The notes below the pieces were generated by a model. That model saw only the letters and a list, made by a program, of their open reading frames with translations, had not been told where the DNA came from and ran no database searches. From Nitrospirillum viridazoti (GTDB lineage Bacteria; Pseudomonadota; Alphaproteobacteria; Azospirillales; Azospirillaceae), in assembly GCF_007827975.1 (NCBI RefSeq), contig NZ_VITT01000005.1: a DNA stretch of 64,000 nt, one strand, 5' to 3'. Shown here one piece after another: positions 51,719 to 59,051 of this stretch. The stretch's first letter is position 1. Every line of letters starts with the position of its first letter. The translations under genes and the position numbers were made by a program.

Positions 51719-53788
51719 TCAGAGCGCCAGTTGCAGCGGGCCCGCGCCCTCGGGCTGCTCGGCCGGGACGGCGCAGCAGATCAGCGCCTCGCCCTCGGCC
51801 ACCGGGGCGGTTGGTTCCTTCACGTAAGTCACGGTCCCGGCCAGGACCTTGGTCCGGCAACTGCCACAGGTGCCCGAGCGGCAGCTGAACTCCGGGCTCA
51901 GGCCCCGGGCCTCCGCCAGTTCCAGCAGCGTGCCGGAGCCGGGCGTCCAGCGGGCCCCCTTCAGCGCGGTAGTGAAGACCACCGGCACGGGGCCTCTGGC
52001 GGGCGGCTGACGCGGCGGCGCCGCGGTGGTGGCCTTGTCGGCCGTCCGCACCAGGGAAGAGGGGCCGAAAGCCTCGGCATGGATGCGCTCATCGGCGACG
52101 TTCAGGTCTCGCAAGCCATCGTAGATCGCCTGCATGAAGGGCCCCGGGCCGCACAGGTAGAAGTCATAGTCGTTGAACGCCAGGAAGCGGCTCAGCAGCG
52201 CCATGTCGATGCGCCCGGCGGCCTCGTAATCGGCCCCCTCCGCCGCGCCGGTGGCGTCGCTCAGCACCCGCACGACCCGCACGGCGCCTTTGGCCGCCGC
52301 CGCCAGTTCCGCCACTTCGGCCTCGAAGGGCCGGTCCGCCTTGGTCCGGGCGGCATGGAACAGGGTGGTGGGGCGGACGCTGCGGGTCCGCAAGCCCTCG
52401 TAAACCACGTGGCGCAGCATGGCCAGCATGGGCGTGATGCCCACGCCGGCACCCAGCAGCACGGCCGGCCGCTTCTGCCGGGCGTCGATGGTGAAGCCCC
52501 CAGCCGGCGCCCGCGCCTCGATGACGTCACCCACGCGGACATGGTCGTGCAGATGGCTGGAGACCAGGCCGTCGCGCTTCACGCTGATGCGGTAGACGGC
52601 GTCGGACGGCGCCACCGACAGGGTGTAGGTGCGGATGACCGGCTTATCCGTGCCGGGAAGGGCCAAGCGAATGGGCAGGTGCTGCCCCGCCTCATGCGGG
52701 ATCAGGCCGGCGCCGTCCTCCGGCATCAGATGGAAGGAACGGAGGACGGCGCTTTCATCCACGATCCGCGTCACCTTGAACGGCCGCCAGCGCGTGGCGA
52801 GGTCGGCCGCGCGCAAGCGGTCGGCGGCTTGCGCCCAATCGCCCGTCATCAGGGATTTGGGGGACCAGCCATCCTCCTGGAAATCCCAGCGCAGGGCGAA
52901 GGCGCCCGGGCGCCGCACCACCCGCCGGGCGCGGAAGGTCCACAGCCGCTCCGCCCCCTGGAAGGCGGCAACCTCGGGGCTGTCCAGGATGACCTGGGCG
53001 TCGCCCGTCAGCTGCAACATGTCGCCGGTCTCGAAATCGATGAACACCAGCCCGGCCTTGCCGTTCACCAGGATGTTGCCCAGCGTGGCGAAGAACAGGT
53101 TGCCGGCGAAGTCGGGGATGGTCAGCGTGCCGTCCGCGGCCACCCGGACGAAGCCGGCCTTACCGCCGCGATGCGACACGTCCACCTGGCGGCGGTCGTC
53201 CCGGTCGGCATACGACGCCACGAAGAAGGTGTCCGCCGCCGCGATCATGCGCCGCGCCTCGGCGTCCAGCTCGGCGTTTTCCAGCACCGGGCCGGTGAAC
53301 ACCTCGGCGGGGTCGCGGACGAAGCGGTAATCGCGCAGCTGGATATACTGCGGGCAGTTGCCAAAGCTCTGGTCCACCTGGAAGAGGAAGGGACCGGCGC
53401 CGGACCGCAGAATGCCGTTGACCCGGTTGCGCCGGCGGGTGTGCAGCTCGATGCCCAGCAGGCCGATGGCCTCACCTTCCCCGATACCCTGGGCCGCCGG
53501 ATCGGTGGGATCGGGCCGCGCGTCGATCGCCAGCGACCGGGGCGTGGGGGAGGTGATGAAGCCCGGCCGCCCCGCCAGCAGGGTGGCCCAGGCGTCGCCC
53601 GCAGGGTCGACACTGCCCGCCACGATGAAGGGGATCTGGGCGTAGAAGTCGCGGTGCTGGTCGGGCATGTAGTCGCGGATCACCCGCTGCCCCACGCTCG
53701 CCATCCGCTCGGCCACACCGACCTTCTCCTGGATGGTCTTCTCGCCGGCATGCCAGACCGCCAGCTTGGTCAACGCGGTGTCGCTCAT
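51719..53788 (-). CDS. Three-module fusion: PNPOx-like flavin domain, FAD/NAD reductase and 2Fe-2S ferredoxin
   Basis: Protein of 689 aa. Residues about 30-300 are a pyridoxamine-5-phosphate oxidase-like split barrel (FYAQIPFIVAGSVD...GRPGFI). About 320-430 is a ferredoxin-reductase-type FAD domain (RTYTLSVAPSD), 430-560 an NAD domain (LLGAGVGITPMLAML, CGPGPFM), and about 605-689 a plant-type ferredoxin with FSCRSGTCGSC and a distant CC. The fusion suggests NAD(P)H electrons passing via FAD and the iron-sulfur centre to a partner or to the flavin module. Start 53788 has a strong AAGGAGG; the frame to 53857 is not needed. Linked to a GST. Confidence 0.85.
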   Translation of the reverse strand: MSDTALTKLAVWHAGEKTIQEKVGVAERMASVGQRVIRDYMPDQHRDFYAQIPFIVAGSVDPAGDAWATLLAGRPGFITSPTPRSLAIDARPDPTDPAAQGIGEGEAIGLLGIELHTRRRNRVNGILRSGAGPFLFQVDQSFGNCPQYIQLRDYRFVRDPAEVFTGPVLENAELDAEARRMIAAADTFFVASYADRDDRRQVDVSHRGGKAGFVRVAADGTLTIPDFAGNLFFATLGNILVNGKAGLVFIDFETGDMLQLTGDAQVILDSPEVAAFQGAERLWTFRARRVVRRPGAFALRWDFQEDGWSPKSLMTGDWAQAADRLRAADLATRWRPFKVTRIVDESAVLRSFHLMPEDGAGLIPHEAGQHLPIRLALPGTDKPVIRTYTLSVAPSDAVYRISVKRDGLVSSHLHDHVRVGDVIEARAPAGGFTIDARQKRPAVLLGAGVGITPMLAMLRHVVYEGLRTRSVRPTTLFHAARTKADRPFEAEVAELAAAAKGAVRVVRVLSDATGAAEGADYEAAGRIDMALLSRFLAFNDYDFYLCGPGPFMQAIYDGLRDLNVADERIHAEAFGPSSLVRTADKATTAAPPRQPPARGPVPVVFTTALKGARWTPGSGTLLELAEARGLSPEFSCRSGTCGSCRTKVLAGTVTYVKEPTAPVAEGEALICCAVPAEQPEGAGPLQLAL

Positions 53789-53861
53789 TCCTACCTCCTT
53801 CGGGCCCACCTTCGGGCTGGGCCGGGCGGGCGCGCACCGGTGGCGCGCCCGCGCCACGGGG

Positions 53862-54494
53862 TCACGCAGCAGTCACGCCCTGGGCCGCGGACAGGCCCAC
53901 CGGCGTCTCGACGAAGGGCACGAAGCCCGGCAGCGCCTCGATCCGGCGCAGGAAGGCGATGACGCCGGGATAGCCCGCCAGGTCGACGTTTCCTTCCGGG
54001 GCGCGGGCCACATAGCTGTAGAGCGCCACGTCGGCGATAGTCGGCGCCCCGCCCACCAGCCAGTCCCGATCCGCCAGATGGGTTTCGAGGTTCTTCAGCA
54101 AACCGTGCGCCCGGGCGATGACCTCTTGCGGGTTGTGCTTGGACCCGAAGACGGTGACCAGGCGGGCCGCCGCCGCACCGTACGCCACCTCACCCGCCGC
54201 CACTGACAGCCAGCGCTGCACGGCGGCGGTGCCCTGCGCGTCCACGGGCAGCCAGTCGGCGCGTCCCAGCTTGCGGGCAAGGTAGACCAGGATGGCGTTG
54301 GAGTCCGACACGACGATGCCGTCGTCGTCCAGCACCGGCACCTGGCCGAAGGGGTTCAGGGCCAGGAACTCCGGCTTCTTATGGGCGCCGGCCATCAGGT
54401 CGACCTCGACCAGGTCGTGCGGCACGGCCAGCAGCGAGAGGAACAGGCGCGCCCGGTGGGAATGGCCCGACAGGGGATGGTGATAGAGCTTCAT
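53862..54494 (-). CDS. Glutathione S-transferase
   Basis: Enzyme of 210 aa. Thioredoxin-like N-domain (MKLYHHPLSGHSHRARLFLSLL, with the cis-Pro in FGQVPVLDDDG and glutathione-contacting SDSNAI) and an all-helical C-domain (about 90-205, with the conserved APTIADVALYSY). Start ATG 54494; the frame extends to 54593 but through the promoter palindrome. First gene of the minus-strand row ending with LysR, about 75 bases before the next gene. Substrate unknown; a role in electrophile detoxification is likely. Confidence 0.88.
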   Translation of the reverse strand: MKLYHHPLSGHSHRARLFLSLLAVPHDLVEVDLMAGAHKKPEFLALNPFGQVPVLDDDGIVVSDSNAILVYLARKLGRADWLPVDAQGTAAVQRWLSVAAGEVAYGAAAARLVTVFGSKHNPQEVIARAHGLLKNLETHLADRDWLVGGAPTIADVALYSYVARAPEGNVDLAGYPGVIAFLRRIEALPGFVPFVETPVGLSAAQGVTAA

Positions 54495-54589
54495 GATCCG
54501 GTTCCCGTTTTCAGGACCGGGGTCATTCCCGATCCGCGAACGCAGGGTCGCCCAATCGGGCCGTGCGGAGAATTGCCGGTCTCGGCACT

Positions 54590-54616
54590 TCATTATTACG
54601 CGTGGCGTAATGATGA
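54590..54616. promoter_or_regulatory. 27-bp palindrome between GST and alpha/beta hydrolase genes
   Basis: TCATTATTACGC-GTG-GCGTAATGATGA: 12-base arms with one mismatch around a 3-base centre. It lies in the shared promoter region of two divergent genes. Probable regulator site; the LysR protein at 50461 is the nearest candidate. Confidence 0.65.
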
Positions 54617-54751
54617 GGATGGCCTACCGGGGCGAAATATGGCCGCCAAACCTCCAAAGCCTCGCGCATTCTCCAATACGGCACCAGCTCCCGCCCCTGA
54701 AGATGCGACGACCGTCCCCCGACGGGTCGTCTCACTCAGGAGCTGAAGCCC

Positions 54752-55459
54752 ATGGAACCCACCCCGCCCTCCCCCAGCCCGACCGTCGTGCTCGTCCATG
54801 GCGCCTGGGCCGATGGCTCCAGCTGGCGCCACGTCATCCCCCTGCTGATGAAGAAAGGCTTGCGCGTCGTCGCCGTCCAGAACCCCACCACCTCCCTCGC
54901 CGACGACGTGGCGGCGACCCGGCGGGCGCTGAACACCATCTCCGGACCGGTCGTGCTGGTGGGGCACAGTTGGGGCGGCACGGTCATCACCGAGGCCGGA
55001 AACGACCCGAAGGTGAAGGCACTGGTCTATGTCGCGGCCTTCGCACCGGGCGTGGGCCAGAGCACCGGCGACCTGGTCGGGGCGCATGCCCCGCCGCCGG
55101 CTCTGGCCAAGATCATTGACGACGGCGCCGGCTTCCTGACCCTGAGCGCCGAGGGCTGGGTGCAGGACGTGGGCCAGGACCTGCCGGAGGAAGAGGCCAG
55201 GCTGCTGGCGGTGCTCCAGCCGCCCCTGGCGACCCGCACCTTCACCGACACGATCACCGAGGCCGCCTGGTCCAGCCGGCCCAGCTGGTACATCGTTTCC
55301 GGCGACGACCGGATCGTCAGCGTCGAGTTGCAGCGCAAGCTGGCCGGCCTGCTGAACGCCCGCACCACCGAGCTGAAGGCCAGCCATCTGTCCCTGCTGT
55401 CGATGCCGGAGGCTGTGGCCCAGGTCATCATGGAGGCGGTCGGAAGCGTGGCCGGATGA
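54752..55459 (+). CDS. Alpha/beta-fold hydrolase (small esterase type)
   Basis: Protein of 235 aa with LVHGAWADGSSW (oxyanion loop), nucleophile in VGHSWGGTVI (Ser at about 75), Asp in SGDDRIV and a C-terminal His (KASHLSLL). The group acts on small esters or related compounds and has no signal peptide in this case. Divergent from the GST gene with a strong palindrome between, suggesting shared control. Confidence 0.87.
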   Translation: MEPTPPSPSPTVVLVHGAWADGSSWRHVIPLLMKKGLRVVAVQNPTTSLADDVAATRRALNTISGPVVLVGHSWGGTVITEAGNDPKVKALVYVAAFAPGVGQSTGDLVGAHAPPPALAKIIDDGAGFLTLSAEGWVQDVGQDLPEEEARLLAVLQPPLATRTFTDTITEAAWSSRPSWYIVSGDDRIVSVELQRKLAGLLNARTTELKASHLSLLSMPEAVAQVIMEAVGSVAG

Positions 55460-55471
55460 CCCCGGCGGCCG

Positions 55472-56545
55472 TCAAAACCCGAACTCCAGCTGCGCCGGAG
55501 GACCGGACGCCTCGAAACTGGAAACGGTCACCCCCAGCAGGCGCACGCCCGTAGGCAGGGGATAGACGGTGCGCACCAGTTCCACGGCCGTGTCGCGCAG
55601 GAGGCCCTGCGACACCACGGGTGCCGCCAGGGTGCGGCTGCGGGTGGCCTGGCGGAAGTCGCCGTACTTGATCTTCACCGTCACGGTGCGGCCGAAGGCC
55701 TGGGCCTTCTCACACCAGGCCCAGACCTCATCCGCCATGGACAGCACGCCCTGCTCCACCGCCGCCGGCTCCGTCAAATCCTCCAGGAAGGTGGTTTCGG
55801 AGCCGGAGGATTTGCGTGGCCGGTCGGAGACCACGGGGCGGTGGTCCTCGCCATGGGCGATGGCGTGGTACCAGGGACCGGACTTGCCGAAATGGGTTTG
55901 CAGGAAGCTGACGGTCTGGCGGCGCAGGTCGGCGCCGGTGTGGATGCCCAGGCTGTTCATCTTTTCCGCTGTCACCGGGCCCACGCCGTGGAATTTGGCC
56001 ACCGGCAGGTTTTCCACGAAGGCCTCGCCATGGCCGGGCGGGACCACGAACTGGCCGTTGGGCTTGCGGTAGTCCGAGGCCAGCTTGGCCAGGAATTTGT
56101 TGTAGGAAATGCCGGCCGAGGCGTTCAGCCCCGTCTCCGCCTTGATGCGGGCGCGGATTTCCGTGGCGGTGGCCGTCGCCGTGGGCAGGCCCCGGCGGTT
56201 CTCCGTCACGTCCAGATAAGCCTCGTCCAGCGACAGGGGCTCGATCAGGTCGGTGTAGTCGGCGAAGATCTCCCGGATTTGGCGAGAGATGGCCCGGTAG
56301 ACCTCGAACCGGGGCGGCACGAAGATCAGCGGCGGGCATTTGCGCAAGGCGGTGGTGGACGGCATGGCGCTGCGCACGCCATATTCCCGCGCCTCATAGC
56401 TGGCCGCCGCCACCACGCCGCGCTTGGCGCCATAGCCCACGGCCACCGGCCGCCCGCGCAGATGCGGGTTGTCGCGCTGTTCCACCGACGCATAGAACGC
56501 GTCCATGTCGACGTGGATGATCTTGCGGATGCCGGGGCTGGTCAT
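55472..56545 (-). CDS. dinB: DNA polymerase IV (Y-family translesion polymerase)
   Basis: Error-prone polymerase, 357 aa. Catalytic Asp13 in HVDMDAFYASVEQ, steric-gate Phe17, Asp107/Glu108 in SLDEAYLD, palm and thumb with the HhH motif (FHGVGPVTAEKMNSLGI), and the little-finger domain at about 240-345. It ends in LEFGF, resembling a beta-clamp-binding tail. Length fits the family. No LexA box was noticed upstream. Confidence 0.95.
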   Translation of the reverse strand: MTSPGIRKIIHVDMDAFYASVEQRDNPHLRGRPVAVGYGAKRGVVAAASYEAREYGVRSAMPSTTALRKCPPLIFVPPRFEVYRAISRQIREIFADYTDLIEPLSLDEAYLDVTENRRGLPTATATATEIRARIKAETGLNASAGISYNKFLAKLASDYRKPNGQFVVPPGHGEAFVENLPVAKFHGVGPVTAEKMNSLGIHTGADLRRQTVSFLQTHFGKSGPWYHAIAHGEDHRPVVSDRPRKSSGSETTFLEDLTEPAAVEQGVLSMADEVWAWCEKAQAFGRTVTVKIKYGDFRQATRSRTLAAPVVSQGLLRDTAVELVRTVYPLPTGVRLLGVTVSSFEASGPPAQLEFGF

Positions 56546-56610
56546 GGCGCCGGCATCCTAGCAGATCACCTATGAACGGAAAGGGAACAGATCACACGGT
56601 TGATTTGTTC

Positions 56611-56678
56611 CCTCAGTTGCCGGACGCCAGCATCCGCTGGCTTGGCTCATCCTCACATTCCGGTCCGCTGGCGTTCCC
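56611..56678 (-). repeat. Dispersed intergenic repeat, copy 4, plus partial inverted copy
   Basis: On the minus strand: GGAACGCCAGCGGACCGGAA, TGTGAGGATGAGCCAAG, a CCAGCGGATGCTGG hairpin, then CGTCCGGCAACTGAGG. A hairpin GGCCGGCG-GT-CGCCGGCC follows at about 56692-56709, and a partial copy in the other orientation (GGAACGTCAGCGGGCCATTC) at about 56724-56743 touches the stop of the next gene. Confidence 0.75.
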
Positions 56679-56743
56679 CGGAATGCTCCGGGGCCGGCGG
56701 TCGCCGGCCTTGGGAGCATATGAGGAACGTCAGCGGGCCATTC

Positions 56744-58732
56744 TCACTTCTCGATCTTGAACACCTGGTAGGAATGCGGCTGCACCGTCACGCCGAAATC
56801 GGTGCGGGCGGCCACGGTATCCCGCCGGAACTTGCCATCCTTGGGCGCCGCCGCCGGCGCGGCGGCGATATCGGCGTTGGTGGACAGGTTGCGCAGATGC
56901 ACGCCCTGGCCCAGCAGCGACAGGTTCACCGACACCGGTTGGTCGCGGAAGGACTCGACCACGAAGGTGTCGTTGTCATAGGCGAACAGGCTGACATGGT
57001 CCGGGCTGTCCAGGCGCACGGGGAAGTCCTGCTGCAGGTACTTCTTGATCTCGGTCACCAGGCCCTGGGGCAGGTTGTAGAGATCGCCCGGGTTGTCCGG
57101 CATGGTCAGGACATAGAGGACGCCCTTGGAATACCGGTTCATCAGCAGGATGGGGAAGCCCTTGGCATTGGCCACGCCGCGAATGATGGGCCAGCTGTCG
57201 TTGGTGTAGTAGTGGATCTCGGGGAACAGCACGGCGGGCCTGCTATCGGACACGCCATCATGCGCCGGGTCGTTCAGGCTGTCGCCGTTGCCGGCGCCGT
57301 AGCCGTTGATGAAATCGTGGATGGCCACCTTGCGGCCCGTGTCCCAGACCTCCGCGATGTCCTCGATGCCTTTCCCCTTGAGTGCGGACAGCAGGCCGGA
57401 GGTGATGACCACCGTCTTGCCCGCCACCAGGTTGCCCTTGATCTCATCCACGATCTTGGGGTCCTGCGCCGCCGCCTGCGTCAGCAGGGCCACGTCGGCA
57501 TTGGTGGGGAACTTGGGCGACAGTTCGATCGGGATGCCGATGGTGCCCAGATAGTTGTGCAGGAAATCCTCGCCCGAGGACTGGTAGGGCTTGTAGCTGG
57601 CGATGCCGATGGGCTTGCCCAGCTTGCCCAGATCCTTGTCCACCGTCTCCAGCGCATAGCCGGCGACGCGGCCCCAGCCGGGTCCGGGATCATTGGCCCC
57701 GGAACCGGCCTTATAGCCCGAGACCATCTCCTGCCAGCGGAAGCTGGTGGGCAGGCCGGCCCAGGCTTGGCGGTCGCCCGGCTTCACCGCCTCGGCCTCC
57801 GACATGGGGCGCCAGTTGAACAGGGTGATTTCCGGCGCCTTGGCGAACAGCGTGTCCCACAGCTGCTCGGCATAGCGGTCGACGTAGAGGGTGGAATAGG
57901 TGTCGACCCAGCCGCCGCCGTTGCCCACCCCGCCTTTCGCGTCGATGGGTCGGATGTTGCTGTAGTAGCGATAAATCTCGTAGCTCTCGTACTGCTGCAG
58001 CAACTGGTCGGTGATCACCGGGTCGCGCGTCTCGGTGCCGGTATAGATGGCGTCGAAGTCCTGGGACTCCTGCTCCAGATCATAACCCGCGCCCTGGAAG
58101 TGCTCGTACCAGTTGGGGTACTTGATGATCATGCGGACCTTGGGATTGGCCGTCTTCGCCGGCTTCAGCACCAGGTCGCGCGCCACCTGCCGCATGGTCT
58201 CCAGCCGGTACTGGGTCCAGCTGCGGTTGCCCTTGGCGGCGATGTCGGCGTCGCTCTTGCTGGCATAGAAGAAGAAATCGTCCAGGATCACGTCGTCAAA
58301 GTGCTTGGCGGCCAGCGCCGCCGCCTTGGCGCATTCCTCGCGGTCGGCCGGCTTCTCATAGTCGAAGGTGCCGAACTGCCCACCCTCGCCGCCGGCGGCC
58401 AGGGTGATGCCGCCGGACACCTGCACGCCCTTTTCCTCGAACCACTTCTTGACGCGGGTCACCTCCTCGTCGGTGGCGAAGACGTGGTTGCGATAGACCT
58501 CAAGGTAGACCTTGTTGAAATGGGTCTGCCGCATCGCCCGCTCGAACTCGCGGTCGAAGGTGGCCTTGTCGGCCAGCTGCCGGGTGCTGGTGACGGCGAT
58601 GTAGATCGCCACCCGGAAGTTCTCATACGTTGACGGGGCCGCCTTGGCCACCGCCGTGGGCGGCACCAGCAGGGCGGCCAGCGGCAGGCTGAGCAGGGCG
58701 GCGCGGGCCACGGCCCGGAACGCGCGTTTCAT
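56744..58732 (-). CDS. Secreted protein, probable TIM-barrel glycoside hydrolase-like, function unknown
   Basis: Exported protein of 662 aa. Signal peptide about 1-32 (ALLSLPLAALLVPPTAVAKA-AP). The first half (40-330) looks like a beta/alpha barrel: FNKVYLEVYRNHVFATDEEV, an acidic strand end DDVILDDFFFYAS (Asp pair near 148), MIIKYPNWY and FDAIYTGTETRDP, reminiscent of putative glycosidases without assigned family. The second half (about 370-560) resembles a class I glutamine-amidotransferase-like domain, as trimerisation domains of some glycosidases do; a beta-rich tail ends the protein. A LacI-type operator-like sequence lies about 75 bases upstream. Confidence 0.6.
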   Translation of the reverse strand: MKRAFRAVARAALLSLPLAALLVPPTAVAKAAPSTYENFRVAIYIAVTSTRQLADKATFDREFERAMRQTHFNKVYLEVYRNHVFATDEEVTRVKKWFEEKGVQVSGGITLAAGGEGGQFGTFDYEKPADREECAKAAALAAKHFDDVILDDFFFYASKSDADIAAKGNRSWTQYRLETMRQVARDLVLKPAKTANPKVRMIIKYPNWYEHFQGAGYDLEQESQDFDAIYTGTETRDPVITDQLLQQYESYEIYRYYSNIRPIDAKGGVGNGGGWVDTYSTLYVDRYAEQLWDTLFAKAPEITLFNWRPMSEAEAVKPGDRQAWAGLPTSFRWQEMVSGYKAGSGANDPGPGWGRVAGYALETVDKDLGKLGKPIGIASYKPYQSSGEDFLHNYLGTIGIPIELSPKFPTNADVALLTQAAAQDPKIVDEIKGNLVAGKTVVITSGLLSALKGKGIEDIAEVWDTGRKVAIHDFINGYGAGNGDSLNDPAHDGVSDSRPAVLFPEIHYYTNDSWPIIRGVANAKGFPILLMNRYSKGVLYVLTMPDNPGDLYNLPQGLVTEIKKYLQQDFPVRLDSPDHVSLFAYDNDTFVVESFRDQPVSVNLSLLGQGVHLRNLSTNADIAAAPAAAPKDGKFRRDTVAARTDFGVTVQPHSYQVFKIEK

Positions 58733-59051
58733 AGATCACTCCCTATCGTTCGTTTTTATGGTCAATCTTCCGGATGAAAACGATTTCCAGAACCCGAAAG
58801 AGGCAATGTTAGCGGTAACGTCCCATTAATCACATTTATTCGCCCGCCACTCAAGGCGGCAGATGCCTGCCAGGCCGAAGAGCTAGGCCCGCCGCCGACG
58901 TCCTAGGACGAAAGAAGGGTTCGCCCGCCACCAGCGGCGCGATTGACGGAGCGGCCCTGTAAGACAAGGCTGTTCAGCCTAGTTTGCTGCCTGAGCAAAG
59001 GCCCGGGCCGGATTTTCAGGCGGGGCTGGGTGGGCGAGGAAGGGAGCGGCG
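58733..59051. other. Divergent promoter region with LacI-type operator candidate
   Basis: About 320 bases, A/T-rich near 58740-58850. TGTTAGCGGTAACG (58807-58820) resembles the TGTTAGCGCTAACA operators used by many LacI-family regulators, with GTTA/TAAC arms intact. No gene seen. Confidence 0.45.
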
